From CAYPPG01 sp964412555 (GTDB lineage Bacteria; Hinthialibacterota; Hinthialibacteria; Hinthialibacterales; Hinthialibacteraceae): a stretch of 64,000 nucleotides of DNA. Under the pieces are notes generated by a model that worked only from the letters and a program-made list of their open reading frames with translations, was not told the origin of the DNA and did no database searches. The position numbers were made by a program, and so were the translations under genes. The stretch is taken from contig CAYPPG010000009.1 in the NCBI GenBank assembly GCA_964412555.1, positions 1 through 64,000 of the forward strand, read 5' to 3'. This document shows, piece after piece, positions 26,422 to 36,453 of this stretch (its first letter is position 1; each line of letters starts with the position of its first letter).

Positions 26422-27003
26422 CTATTCAAGCGGTTTCAAACTCTCGCTGATTCTGATGAAATCGTCTTTGTATTGAAGATAAGATTCTTCATCGGTCCAA
26501 CAAATCAGGCGATAGGTCATGGTTTCAGTCAAGTAAATTTGAAGGAGCCACCGCACTTGGTGTATTTTCAGCGTTGTACGATATTCAATGCGTTCACAGC
26601 GGCTCCAAGAGGAAGGAATGGTTGTGATTGAAAGGATCTCTGCCTCCGGATGTTCCTCTTTTATTGTTTGCACGAATAGTTCGCGTAATTCATTCATTGT
26701 CAATGAAACCGAAGGTTCAATCTTTTCTGGAATCAACACACCGACCGCCTTCTTGGATTCATGGATCATTTGAGCGGCCGCTTGAGGATATTGTAAAATG
26801 TCATTGGGCATAGGCAGATATAGCCAGCCGGATGGAATCCGGAGTTGAAATCCCCATTCCCGGTTGATCATCATACGGGAATTGGAACGGTCGGGATCAT
26901 TGAGCTTGATTAGAACTGCGCTAAAAATCAAAAGGAACAGAATGATTATACTTGTACATGCAATCTTGCGGCGAGTTCCATTTTGATGGGGGATGAATTT
27001 CAT
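26422..27003 (-). CDS. Hypothetical single-pass membrane protein
   Basis: A 193-residue protein with one N-terminal membrane helix (IACTSIIILFLLIFSAVLI) and a periplasmic domain (WGFQLRIPSGWLYLP at the start, ICWTDEESYLQYKDDFIRIS at the end). This layout and the end motif resemble PsbP/MOG1-like lipoprotein domains, though the similarity is only general. GGAAAG lies about nine bases before the ATG. It is divergent from glnE. No function is assigned. Confidence 0.6.
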   Translation of the reverse strand: MKFIPHQNGTRRKIACTSIIILFLLIFSAVLIKLNDPDRSNSRMMINREWGFQLRIPSGWLYLPMPNDILQYPQAAAQMIHESKKAVGVLIPEKIEPSVSLTMNELRELFVQTIKEEHPEAEILSITTIPSSWSRCERIEYRTTLKIHQVRWLLQIYLTETMTYRLICWTDEESYLQYKDDFIRISESLKPLE

Positions 27004-27196
27004 TGTATTTTCTTTCCGGTGAGATTTCCAATCTCAAGTTTTGAATTCATGATAAGAATTGGTTATGATTCATTATACATCCAGGAGAAAAGTGAGAACT
27101 ATTGAGAAGTAAGAAAGAATTAAAAGGTAACGGGTAACCACCGAAAGAAACCATATACTTTTTCGGATAGGCCATATAACGGGAAAAAAGAGAACG

Positions 27197-30097
27197 ATGA
27201 ATTATTCGAATGTTGAAGATACTCCCCACTTTGAATCGATGATTTCCGCCTTGGAAACAATCGGAATCGAATTCGATCAATTGTCCACCTCGGCTCAAGA
27301 TCGGCTCCGGATTTTGCTGAAATTTTCCCCGCGTTTATCGTCAATAGCGGCAAATCGGCCGGATTTTCTTCACCCTGTTCTCGATGATGAAGGCATTCGT
27401 GTTCATAAATCACTTGCCGAATACTCACAAGAGTTACAAACACTCCTCGAAGGCTGCGAGGATCCGGAACTCTGTATCCGGCAATTCCACCGCCGCGAAA
27501 TCATCCGAATCGCTATGCGGGATCTCGGACGTCTAGCGGACATTCAGGAAGTGACGGAAGAATTATCCGATGTAGCTGAAACGATGATCCGTGCAGTATA
27601 CAATCTGTCGTATGAAGCACTTTTAGAGAAATATGGTATTCCTCAAGCGGCAGAAAACGAACAGGCTGCGAACTTTGGTATCATTGCCATGGGGAAACTC
27701 GGCGGCCGGGAACTCAATTTCAGCTCGGATATCGATTTGATGTTCGTCTATGATTCCGAAGGACAAACAAGGGGTGGAAATCAGGGGAGCATCGACAATC
27801 ATGAATTTTTTCTGAATCTCGCGCAATCGATCTGCGATATTCTCACAAAACCTACACCGGAGGGATTCCTGTATCGCGTCGACACTCGTCTTCGGCCGGA
27901 AGGCAGCAAAGGGGCGTTGGCGGTGTCGCTGATGACCGTCGAAATCTATTACCATACCTACGGCCAAAATTGGGAACGACAAGCGTTGCTGAAAGCGCGA
28001 CCCGTCGCCGGGGATGAAACCATCGGTGAACGTTTCATGAAAATCATCACGCCCTTCACGTACCGTAAATACGTAGACGAGGTGGAAATCGCCGAAGTCC
28101 TGCGTACCATCGATCACATGCGCAACCAATCCCTGCAAGCGATCAAAACACCGGAACAGCGAAAAACCAATTTTAAAAATGGATATGGGGGAATCCGCGA
28201 TATTGAATTCTTTGTGCAAGCGGTGCAAATGCTATATGGCGGACAATATCCGGAAATCAAATTATCCGGAACCCTCGTTTCTTTGCTGCGCATGCACGAA
28301 AGCGGTCTCCTGCATTCAAGAGAGTTCGCTTTTCTCGCCGACGCCTATCGGTTTCTGCGGAAAATCGAACATCGTTTGCAAATGGTGGCAGAACAACAAG
28401 TCTATGAACTCCCGAAAACTCCCGAAGAACAACGACGGCTTGCCGAAAGTATCCGGTTTCCTTCTTATGATTCCCTCTTTGAGCACTACGAAAAAAACAC
28501 CCAAAAAGTCCGTGAAATCTATAACGGTGTTTTCAAACGGGAAGAATGGGAAGACCCATCGGAAATACTCATTGAATCCGAGAAATTCAATCCGGAAATC
28601 GATGAAGTGCTGGCCGGCTTTGAATTCGACAATACGAAACAAGCATTTGCATTTCTGCGAGAACTGATGAAATCTCCGGATGCCCATTTGCAGCCCAAAA
28701 CCACGAGACTGTTCAAAGCGATTTTACCTAGATTGTTGCTCCACCTCAAAAACAGTCCCGATCCGGATATGACTTTGATGAACTTCGAAAAATTGGTGAC
28801 GAGTTTCAAAGCCAAATCGGCATTGTATGAAGTTCTCTGTGACGAACCTTCCTTGCTCGACCTCCTCGTATCCGTAACCAGTTCAAGTTCCTTTTTGACG
28901 AGCCTCGTTTTACGCGATCCCTCCTTGATGGACACTATTGGACGGGCGAAGATGCTGGAAGAGACAGTCTCTCCTGATTTCTTGAACTATCACTTCAATC
29001 TGATCGAGAAAACCTACACTCGGGAAACCTTTCGGGAGCACTTATTACGGGTACAGAATGCCGCCATGTTTCAAAGCGGGATTCGATTTATTCTTGATCT
29101 TACGGATGTAGAATGCATGGGGAGGGAACTGTCGGATATTGCCGATTTCGTTCTATCCCAGGCTATGAAACCGGCCACCGAATCACTTGCCGAGCGATAT
29201 CCCGATTTCAGCCGAGAGTATGCCGGGGATATTGCAGTGCTCGGATTGGGAAAATTGGGAGGCCGGGAATTCAATGTTGCATCGGATTGTGATGTCATGT
29301 TCGTGTTTGGTGAATCGCGTATCACGCCGGATGTTTCTTCCGCTGAATATTTTCATCGCTGGGCGGGGAAATATATGGATTTTCTGGAATCCAAATCCCG
29401 ATTGGGTTTTCTGTATCATGCCGACGCACGGCTCCGTCCTCATGGAAAGAGCGCTCCGCTTGCTTCGAGTGCGGAAGGATTCAAGGATTATTTTCGTAAG
29501 GATGCCCAGTTCTGGGAAAAAATGGCGCTTACTCGCGCCCGTTTCATTTGCGGGAATGATCGGGTGCGTGATTTTTTAACGGATATCAAACAGGAAATTC
29601 TGTTTTCATCTCGACCTACACAAGAAGAGATCAATTCGATTGTCGAAATGCGGCGGAAAATCGAAAAAGAAAAACGGGATGAAACATTGAAGGCGGGACC
29701 CGGTGGTCTTATCGATGTCGAATTCATTGCCCAAACACTCGTCCTCGTCTACGGCCATGAATATCCCTCTCTTCGAAAGACAGCGACGGTGCAAATCCTG
29801 CGCGCGGCGACGGCGGAAGAACTGCTGCCACTCGATGACGCGAAACAGCTGACTGCATCGTATTTATTTTTACGAGAAGTAGAAAACCGCTTGCGAATCG
29901 TCAACAATATCTCTATGGATTCGCTCCCCACTGACCGGGAAGAGTTGGAGGAATTGACACGGCGGTATGCTTTGAAACTAGATACCGAAAAACCCACTCC
30001 CGACAAATTCTTGGGGATGATATCTCTTCATACTCATAAAGTGAGAAATATTTTTGAACGATTTTTTCAACAATTGCTTGAGCTTGGAAAAGAATGA
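27197..30097 (+). CDS. glnE: Bifunctional glutamine synthetase adenylyltransferase/deadenylylase
   Basis: A 966-residue GlnE with two nucleotidyltransferase halves. The first (about 165-186) has MGKLGGRELNFSSDIDLMF and the second (about 680-705) has GLGKLGGREFNVASDCDVMF. The first half removes AMP from glutamine synthetase and the second adds it, controlled by PII in known systems. Length is normal. YGGIRDIEFFVQAVQ and GPGGLIDVEFIAQT are the conserved regions following each active site. glnA and glnB are not in this window. Confidence 0.96.
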   Translation: MNYSNVEDTPHFESMISALETIGIEFDQLSTSAQDRLRILLKFSPRLSSIAANRPDFLHPVLDDEGIRVHKSLAEYSQELQTLLEGCEDPELCIRQFHRREIIRIAMRDLGRLADIQEVTEELSDVAETMIRAVYNLSYEALLEKYGIPQAAENEQAANFGIIAMGKLGGRELNFSSDIDLMFVYDSEGQTRGGNQGSIDNHEFFLNLAQSICDILTKPTPEGFLYRVDTRLRPEGSKGALAVSLMTVEIYYHTYGQNWERQALLKARPVAGDETIGERFMKIITPFTYRKYVDEVEIAEVLRTIDHMRNQSLQAIKTPEQRKTNFKNGYGGIRDIEFFVQAVQMLYGGQYPEIKLSGTLVSLLRMHESGLLHSREFAFLADAYRFLRKIEHRLQMVAEQQVYELPKTPEEQRRLAESIRFPSYDSLFEHYEKNTQKVREIYNGVFKREEWEDPSEILIESEKFNPEIDEVLAGFEFDNTKQAFAFLRELMKSPDAHLQPKTTRLFKAILPRLLLHLKNSPDPDMTLMNFEKLVTSFKAKSALYEVLCDEPSLLDLLVSVTSSSSFLTSLVLRDPSLMDTIGRAKMLEETVSPDFLNYHFNLIEKTYTRETFREHLLRVQNAAMFQSGIRFILDLTDVECMGRELSDIADFVLSQAMKPATESLAERYPDFSREYAGDIAVLGLGKLGGREFNVASDCDVMFVFGESRITPDVSSAEYFHRWAGKYMDFLESKSRLGFLYHADARLRPHGKSAPLASSAEGFKDYFRKDAQFWEKMALTRARFICGNDRVRDFLTDIKQEILFSSRPTQEEINSIVEMRRKIEKEKRDETLKAGPGGLIDVEFIAQTLVLVYGHEYPSLRKTATVQILRAATAEELLPLDDAKQLTASYLFLREVENRLRIVNNISMDSLPTDREELEELTRRYALKLDTEKPTPDKFLGMISLHTHKVRNIFERFFQQLLELGKE

Positions 30098-30102
30098 TTG
30101 CA

Positions 30103-30288
30103 TTTGTCTGAATCGGGATTGGCCAGGATAGGGGGATTTCCAGGATGGGGAAAATGAAGGTTTTTCTTGACGATTGAAAAAAGACAATCTTTGGTTGCTG
30201 CAGGCTCGTCATATTTGTACTTTAAATCAAAAGGAAATATCCTGTTCATCCTTTAATCCGGGCTATCCTGATTCAGACATTTTTTGTC
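30103..30288. repeat. Inverted pair of the CATCCTG/CAGACA dispersed repeat
   Basis: Left arm 30103-30152 reads TTTGTCTGAATCGGGATTGG then CCAGGATAGGGGGATTTCC. The right arm about 30236-30288 is a diverged inverted copy ending ATCCTGATTCAGACA. About 85 bases separate them. It fills the space between glnE and the convergent SDR gene. The same layout recurs at 41121-41298. Confidence 0.75.
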
Positions 30289-30305
30289 AGCGCAAAGTCA
30301 TATCC

Positions 30306-31190
30306 TTACTGATGCATGCGCCACCCTCCCCCCACGTAGAGCAACTGGCCGGTAATCCAACGCGCTTGTTCGGAAGCCAGAAACACAATGGCATCGGCAA
30401 CATCTTCCGGCAGTCCTACGCGGCGTAATGGAGCGTTCGCAGCAAGGTTCTTTTCCATGTCCGGAGTCATGTACCCCGTTTGAATCGGGCCGGGTGAAAC
30501 AATGTTCACCGTCACGCCGTATTTTCCCATTTCCATTGCCGCCGACCGGCTGTAGGACTCGATTGCGTGTTTGCTTGCAGCATAGCTAACATTGGCTTCG
30601 TGGCAGTGAGCGGCATCAGTGCTGATGTTGATAATCCGGCCCCACTGCGCACCGCGCTTGATTAACCGCTTCAAATATTCCATCATCAGCAACGCATACG
30701 CACGGCTGTTCACAGAAAAATTTTCGTCGATCAATTCGGCATCGATCAACTCGACTTGATACTCGCCAAACCATTTATTGTCCGCTTGCGCCCGTTCCGG
30801 ATCGAATGTGTCAAGTACATCCATCGTGTGATTGTTTACGAGGATGTCGACAGGACCTAGTTCTTCTTCACAGCGGTCGAAGAGAGAAAAGATATTCTCC
30901 ACAATACCCAAGTCAGTTTCCCAGGCCGTCGCGCGAATTCCCTGAGACCGAATTTCATCCACGATTCCATCAGCCGTTTGCTGCTGCCTGGCACGAAAGT
31001 ACTTTTCACCGGGAATTTCTTCTTTTAGGGCTTCATTCAATTCCGTTTGCGAAAAAGAACAAGGTTCCCGATAGTAAGTCAGAAAGACATTTGATTCTTG
31101 CATAGCGAATGCTTTAGCCGTTGCCGCGCCGATCCCATGATTGGCACCGGTTACAAGCACGACTTTTTGTTTCAATTGAGGATCGATCAT
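30306..31190 (-). CDS. Short-chain dehydrogenase/reductase
   Basis: A 294-residue classical SDR with cofactor loop TGANHGIG (14-21), NNHTMD in place of the NNAG motif, catalytic Ser in INISTDAAH and YAASK with the usual Y-x3-K. An insertion of about 35 residues follows the second strand (FSQTELNEALKEEIPG), longer than typical. It reduces or oxidises a carbonyl/alcohol with NAD(P). The substrate cannot be told. AAGGAGAG is five bases before the ATG. No operon partners. Confidence 0.85.
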   Translation of the reverse strand: MIDPQLKQKVVLVTGANHGIGAATAKAFAMQESNVFLTYYREPCSFSQTELNEALKEEIPGEKYFRARQQQTADGIVDEIRSQGIRATAWETDLGIVENIFSLFDRCEEELGPVDILVNNHTMDVLDTFDPERAQADNKWFGEYQVELIDAELIDENFSVNSRAYALLMMEYLKRLIKRGAQWGRIINISTDAAHCHEANVSYAASKHAIESYSRSAAMEMGKYGVTVNIVSPGPIQTGYMTPDMEKNLAANAPLRRVGLPEDVADAIVFLASEQARWITGQLLYVGGGWRMHQ

Positions 31191-31344
31191 AACGCTCTCC
31201 TTATTCTCTTGGATTTAGCGATACCCGGGAAAATATGTGTTATAATAATAGCGTTGCGCTAAAATGAAAATATTGTGATGAAGACATTTTCTCTGTACGA
31301 TGGAAGTTCGTTACTGTCCTTACGCACGAGTGAGAAAATCGAAA

Positions 31345-31470
31345 GGGGTAGCCAGACCACGGCGTTCGCTCTGCCCTAGTGGTGTAGCACAATCCGGCAA
31401 GGGTAGACTTCGCTTACCCCTGCTACCCGTTGCGCTCCGGTTGAAACAAGCATTTTTAAAGTAGCACATA
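31345..31470. repeat. Single copy of the two-hairpin repeat (AGACTTCGCTTA type)
   Basis: Contains GGGGTAGCCAGACCACGGCG...CTGCCCTAGTGGTG, then GGCAAGGGTAGACTTCGCTT folding with ACCCCTGCTACC, then TTTTTAAAGTAGCACA. It matches the 91-base unit of the array at 49.2 kb and the diverged copy at 11.59 kb. The rest of the 401-base gap 31191-31591 shows only AT-rich leader sequence before the kinase gene. Confidence 0.7.
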
Positions 31471-31591
31471 AGGTGAGTTGGTAAATTGGAGGCTAGCGTA
31501 ATATTAATATGTTGATTAAGAAAATGTCATGCTTTTTGTTTCTGTGTTACATGTTGAATCAGTGAAAATTACTGTATGTTGAGGGATTAAG

Positions 31592-33406
31592 TTGGATACT
31601 TTTTTAACGGGCGATGTGATCGAAGACCGGTATCGGGTTGATGAAATCCGCAAAGGAGGGATGGGGATCGTTTATCTGACGACCGATTTGCAGCATGACA
31701 AACCAGTTGCTATCAAAACGTTCGATGACCGGTTTTTTCAATCAGAAGCCAACCGGCGGCAATTCTACGAAGAAGCCTTGATGTGGATCGAATTAGGAAA
31801 TCACCCGAATATCGTCCGCGCCTATTCCCTTCAGTACATTCATGAAAAACTTCACCTTCTCTTAGAACGGGTGATCCCGAGTAATCCGCGTGGCGCTACC
31901 ATCAAAGACTACATTTATTCCACCGTTCTTTCTGTCAAAGACATGCTGCAGTTTGCCATTCATATTTGCAATGGGATGATCCATGCGAATTCCCGGTTTA
32001 CGAATTTTGTTCACCGCGATCTGAAATCTGAAAATATATTGATTGGCAAGGATAAAATTCCCAAAATATCCGATTTCGGCATGACGATTCGCTGGGAGCA
32101 AATCGAAGAGCCTTCCACTGTCCAATCCAAATACAAATGGGAAGAGAAAATTCGAGTCGGGGAATTGGCGACTCGTATGGAGGGTACACCGGCATTCGCT
32201 TCACCGGAGCAATGCATGTGTAAAGTTCTGGATACACGGTCAGACATATATTCCTTCGGATGCATATTGTACAATATCGTTACCAAACGGCTCCCGTTTT
32301 ACGGCGAGACTGTCGAAGAACAAATTATTTCGCAACTTCGTGAGTATCCAACTCCTCCGGATCGCTTGAATACCACGATTCCTTCCACCTTTTCAGCGAT
32401 TATCTTGACATGCCTGAACAAAAAACCGGAGGATCGATATTCCAATTTCGAAATTCTACGGGACGAATTGAGCAGCCTCTTCGAGTATCAATTTTCTGAA
32501 TCCCCTGTTGCTTTTACAAAAGAATTGCCTTTTCAAGTGGATGAATATGTCGATCGGGCGCTCACTTTCTTTTTATTTCATAGAACGTCAAAAGCGCTGG
32601 AGGAGTTAAATGCCGCAGCGGCGTTGGAACCCCTGCGGCAAGAGATTTGGTTATATCAAGGCCGGATTTATTATGCGCAAGAGAATTACAGTAAGGCGCT
32701 CGAGTCCTTCAATAAGGCAAAATTATATCCGCCTCTTAGTGCGGATTTACTCGAATGGCTGGGAAAAACGTATAACATGCGGAAACAAATCCATGAATGC
32801 TTGGATTGTTGGCATGAAGCTCTCCGAATCGATCCTTCGCGCATTACCGTGTACCGGGAATTGACTCATCTCTATATCCAGTTAAAAAATTTTAAAAAAG
32901 CCGTACAAATCTTGCAGGACGGCTTGGAGACAAAAACAAATCCCGCTGTACTTAATGGTTTATTGGCGGATGTCTATAATTGTGTTGGTGATACCAAAAA
33001 AGAACGAGCCGCCTTGATTGCCGTTCTTCAGGTGGAGCCGGACGATGTTCCGAGTCTTCTCCGGTTGGCCCGGATTCACATGCAATTGCGCGAAAAAAGA
33101 GAAGCCATGCGGCGGGTGAAACAAGCGGAATATCTTCAACCACAAGGATTCGAGGCTTGGCGGCAAATCGGGAATATTTATTTGGAAAATCAGGAACTTA
33201 TTACCGGTGCGGAAGCCTGGGGCATTGCCGCCATGACCGGTGAAGGCGATCACCATTTCTATGCGGAATTGGCCGATTTATATTATCGGTTACGCCGCTA
33301 TGAAGATGCCTGGAACCATACATTACGTGCGGAAGAATTGGGAGGAGACGTCGAGTTGTTGAAACGGAACATTCAAGCAAAACGATTCACCTTGGACCGT
33401 TGGTAA
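31592..33406 (+). CDS. Serine/threonine protein kinase with C-terminal TPR repeats
   Basis: A 604-residue protein. The kinase domain (about 10-300) has the glycine loop KGGMGIVY (21-28), Lys42, HRDLKSEN (141-148) and DFG (161-163), then TPAFASPEQ, so it is catalytically complete. From about 315 to 590 a row of TPR helices follows (LYQGRIYYAQENYSKALESF). There is no membrane segment, so it is cytoplasmic. The start is TTG 31592 after GAGGGATTAAG, with no better ATG. A metallophosphoesterase gene follows after six bases, suggesting a kinase/phosphatase pair. Confidence 0.93.
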   Translation: MDTFLTGDVIEDRYRVDEIRKGGMGIVYLTTDLQHDKPVAIKTFDDRFFQSEANRRQFYEEALMWIELGNHPNIVRAYSLQYIHEKLHLLLERVIPSNPRGATIKDYIYSTVLSVKDMLQFAIHICNGMIHANSRFTNFVHRDLKSENILIGKDKIPKISDFGMTIRWEQIEEPSTVQSKYKWEEKIRVGELATRMEGTPAFASPEQCMCKVLDTRSDIYSFGCILYNIVTKRLPFYGETVEEQIISQLREYPTPPDRLNTTIPSTFSAIILTCLNKKPEDRYSNFEILRDELSSLFEYQFSESPVAFTKELPFQVDEYVDRALTFFLFHRTSKALEELNAAAALEPLRQEIWLYQGRIYYAQENYSKALESFNKAKLYPPLSADLLEWLGKTYNMRKQIHECLDCWHEALRIDPSRITVYRELTHLYIQLKNFKKAVQILQDGLETKTNPAVLNGLLADVYNCVGDTKKERAALIAVLQVEPDDVPSLLRLARIHMQLREKREAMRRVKQAEYLQPQGFEAWRQIGNIYLENQELITGAEAWGIAAMTGEGDHHFYAELADLYYRLRRYEDAWNHTLRAEELGGDVELLKRNIQAKRFTLDRW

Positions 33407-33412
33407 TAGACA

Positions 33413-34156
33413 ATGAAATATGTTATTTTTGGTGATATTCACAGTAATTACGAAGCCTTAAAAACTTTTTTCCTGCTTACCGATCCACTGAAGAACATCC
33501 AGCGCATTTGCCTGGGCGATATCGTGGGATACGCCGCGCATCCGAACGAATGCTTGGAGATGATCCACAGACGGGAAATTCCAACCGTGATGGGCAATCA
33601 TGAATACGCAATCATCAATCCGGTGGAACGGGAAACCTTCAATCACATCGCCCGGACGGCCATTGAATGGCAATATTCCCAACTCACTCGCATTCACTGC
33701 AATCTGATCGGTCAATATCCTTATGTCCTGCCCATCGATGATTTATTCACCGTTACCCATGCCGATTTTCATACACCGGAAACATTTTCCTACCTTAATT
33801 CGGAAGAGGATGCCCGTTTTTCATTTGCGGAACTCGACACCCAAATCGGCTTCTTTGGCCACACTCACCTTCCGATGATCTTCATCGAGGATCACGACCG
33901 GCAAATCGAATGTCTTCCCATTTATGGGAATTCGGAATCGCTCCCGTTGGAAGAAGGCAAACGATATTTGATCAATCCGGGAAGTTTAGGCCAACCACGA
34001 GACGGAAACTGCCGGGCGGCGTATGCAATGTTGGATTCGGAAGAAATGACCATCACTTTTCACCGCATCGATTATGACATCGAAAAAGAAATGGAAAGTA
34101 TCAAAGACGCCGATCTACCGGAAATCTTGGCGGATCGGTTGAAAATTGGTTTTTGA
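33413..34156 (+). CDS. Metallophosphoesterase (calcineurin-like)
   Basis: A 247-residue phosphoesterase with the dinuclear metal motifs GDIHSN (8-13), CLGDIVGY, GNHE (61-64), a later His in VTHADFH, and GFFGHTH. INPGSLGQPRDGN is shared with YfcE-like and DUF-type bacterial enzymes. It could hydrolyse phosphoprotein, nucleotide or cyclic-nucleotide bonds. Its position six bases after a Ser/Thr kinase gene favours a phosphatase role against the kinase's targets, which is inference from context. Confidence 0.88.
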   Translation: MKYVIFGDIHSNYEALKTFFLLTDPLKNIQRICLGDIVGYAAHPNECLEMIHRREIPTVMGNHEYAIINPVERETFNHIARTAIEWQYSQLTRIHCNLIGQYPYVLPIDDLFTVTHADFHTPETFSYLNSEEDARFSFAELDTQIGFFGHTHLPMIFIEDHDRQIECLPIYGNSESLPLEEGKRYLINPGSLGQPRDGNCRAAYAMLDSEEMTITFHRIDYDIEKEMESIKDADLPEILADRLKIGF

Positions 34157-34410
34157 TCCTCAAGACCAGTTCTAATAGAAGACTAATCTCTCTTTAATTC
34201 TTTACTAATCATCCTCCTTTTTAATATTGCTTGTTTTGTTTCCTTCATTTCACACGATATAAATCATGACCGTTTGGTCATAACAAACCGTTGATAATGC
34301 ACGTGTTCACTGTGCAGACAGGGATGCTCGCGAAACAAAAATATTATAAAAACCACCTTGGGTGCATCATCCAAGGAGAAGGTAATACTTTATTGCAAAG
34401 GAGATGAGGT

Positions 34411-36339
34411 ATGAGAAACGTACTTTTCGGGTTGCTGATTCTTTCAGTAGCAACAAGCAGTTGGGCCGCGACAAACAATTCGGGAAATCCGCCGACTTTT
34501 TTGTGGATCGATCTTTGCACCAACGGTGTCGGTGATTCACAAGGCGCCGCCCCCTTCCCACGGATGGAACCGGATGTCTTTGATATCGGAGTCGACCTAG
34601 AGGCTGACGGCACGATTGACCGCTGGCTATCGCAGGAAGGCACCGAGTATTTGGGACGGGATAACGCGACTAGCGTGTCACCGAACGGATGGAGACGTTA
34701 TTACATCCGTCTCGATGCCGATGCCGGCAAAATGGCCACAATCCGGATCGTCGACAATAGCGCTGATTTTTATATGGCAATCAACGCGATTCGTTTGAAT
34801 TACGCCGATGGTACAGTGGTCACCAACTTGGTTCCCAACGGCTGGTTCGAAGAAGACCCACCCCTTAATGGATGGACGATTCTATCAGGCAGCATTTCGG
34901 ATCCGGCACAACTCATCCACACGGATGACAGCGATATGTACACCCTCTACAGTGAGAAATTTCTCAGTACGACGACAACGCCAGATACCGGCGATTCCGG
35001 CGAAACGGTCGTTGTCGAATCCGATGCCTTTGAATTGAGACCCATGACCAGTTTCATCTATGGAATGGTTTCCGGTGGCGGTTCTGAATTTTGGAACAAA
35101 GAAGGTGCATTGGGAAGCGACAATGCATCCGGCGTGTTCATCGATGTCGGTACCGCGACGGAGGATCCGAATGGTGAATATGATGAAGGCGTGGATGTGC
35201 CGTTGACTGGATTTGTCGGCGCTGAGGGAGTCGGCAATGTTCGCAATCAGCTCCACCCGGTTATTATCAACACCTCCGGCCTGGAAGGACGCCGCGCGCA
35301 AGTCGTTGCTATAGACAATTCTGAGGTGTTTCATATTGGATTGGATAGTTTCCGCATGAACTGGGACTTGGAAATTATTGAAAACGGTGGATTTGATGAG
35401 GGAATCCCAACCCCTGAAGAAGACCCGAATGCTTTGGATTGGTTTGCCGAAGAAGCCCATGAATGGAACGAGCATCCATCCGGCTCTCTTCCCGGTTGGA
35501 CTGTAGAAAGCACCGGCGATGCCAGCCTTTTCTTCTTCGACAAAGCCGTGCACGGCAGCCAATTTTCCGGTAGAACCTATGTGGGAACCGCGGGATTTAG
35601 TGAAGGTGAACGTTTCATGACCGGAGTAAAAGTCCTTTCCGACGTGTTTGTCATTCAACCGATTCCTGATCCTTCGGAAAATGTTTTCTTACAGTTTGGT
35701 TCAGCACAAGGCGCAGCACGCACCCGCTATACCTCTGACGGTTCCTCCAAAGAATGGGGCACCGTCCAGCTGCATGTGGATGTGAACGGAAACGGCGAAT
35801 TCCAAGATGCAAGCGATTATACCTACGTGATGGTTCACCAAGGCATGGGACATAATCTCAATACCAGCAACATGGATCTTTGGACCTATCCTGAATTTCG
35901 TTTCTACATTCAACCTGCACATCAGGGCAAAACCGCAAGAATCTTTGTACAGGACACCATGGGACCCAGTCGTGGCAGTTATGGTTGGATGTGCGTGGAT
36001 GATTTTTTTGTGTGGGATGGAAACGAAGCCCGTTTGGCTTTTCCCAACTCCGATTTCGAAATGGGCTCTCTCGAAAATTGGACGGAAGAAGTCGGAATCA
36101 ACGGTGGTGAATTGCGTTCCTGGTTATCCGGTTCGTATGATTCTTGGATGGATGGACTTGTAGAACATTTATCCATGAACAATCGTCATTCCGTCATCGA
36201 TGGCGCTTTTTCTGCCGATACCGCTGCGAACGAATATACCGGTGGTGATGCCGGAACAGGCACATTGATCTCCATTCCATTTGAACTTCCGACTGTTTCA
36301 CCGGCCAGCGCAGTTCATAATTGGGAAATTTTGAAATAA
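34411..36339 (+). CDS. Large secreted protein with repeated jelly-roll modules
   Basis: A 642-residue protein with signal peptide (LFGLLILSVATSSWA). Three modules begin with a similar phrase: NLVPNGWFEEDPPLNGWTI (about 138), ENGGFDEGIP...LPGWTVE (about 320) and PNSDFEMGSLENWTEE (about 545). This resembles carbohydrate-binding (CBM4/9-like) or galactose-binding beta-sandwiches that start N-G-x-F-E...W. The Asp/Asn-rich tracts (DVNGNGEFQDASDY) may bind calcium. No catalytic domain is seen. It precedes the pseudopilin gene by about 115 bases. The start follows AAAGGAGATGAGGT. Confidence 0.75.
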   Translation: MRNVLFGLLILSVATSSWAATNNSGNPPTFLWIDLCTNGVGDSQGAAPFPRMEPDVFDIGVDLEADGTIDRWLSQEGTEYLGRDNATSVSPNGWRRYYIRLDADAGKMATIRIVDNSADFYMAINAIRLNYADGTVVTNLVPNGWFEEDPPLNGWTILSGSISDPAQLIHTDDSDMYTLYSEKFLSTTTTPDTGDSGETVVVESDAFELRPMTSFIYGMVSGGGSEFWNKEGALGSDNASGVFIDVGTATEDPNGEYDEGVDVPLTGFVGAEGVGNVRNQLHPVIINTSGLEGRRAQVVAIDNSEVFHIGLDSFRMNWDLEIIENGGFDEGIPTPEEDPNALDWFAEEAHEWNEHPSGSLPGWTVESTGDASLFFFDKAVHGSQFSGRTYVGTAGFSEGERFMTGVKVLSDVFVIQPIPDPSENVFLQFGSAQGAARTRYTSDGSSKEWGTVQLHVDVNGNGEFQDASDYTYVMVHQGMGHNLNTSNMDLWTYPEFRFYIQPAHQGKTARIFVQDTMGPSRGSYGWMCVDDFFVWDGNEARLAFPNSDFEMGSLENWTEEVGINGGELRSWLSGSYDSWMDGLVEHLSMNNRHSVIDGAFSADTAANEYTGGDAGTGTLISIPFELPTVSPASAVHNWEILK

Positions 36340-36381
36340 TTAGTGGGATAAGAATTCTGTTAGTTCTGTTAGTAATGGTAT

Positions 36382-36418
36382 GGGGCAGGCATATCAGTCT
36401 GCCCCCTCTAGTCTTTTT
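36382..36418. repeat. Dispersed hairpin (GGGGCAGGC...CTGCCCC) that may act as terminator
   Basis: A 7-base stem GGGGCAG/CTGCCCC (36382-36405) is followed nine bases later by T6. Related hairpins occur at 25748-25775 and in the array at 49.2 kb, so it is a repeat. Its position after the secreted-protein gene would allow termination. Confidence 0.5.
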
Positions 36419-36453
36419 TGAATTATGTTTTTATAGGTTGAGAGGATAACAAT

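Noticed and set aside
34265..34333. Short palindrome ATGACC/GGTCAT and a diverged REP hairpin before the secreted-protein gene
   Set aside because: The palindrome is only a six-base stem and the hairpin (GACAGGGATGCTCGCG) has several mismatches. Too weak to list as an operator or REP copy.
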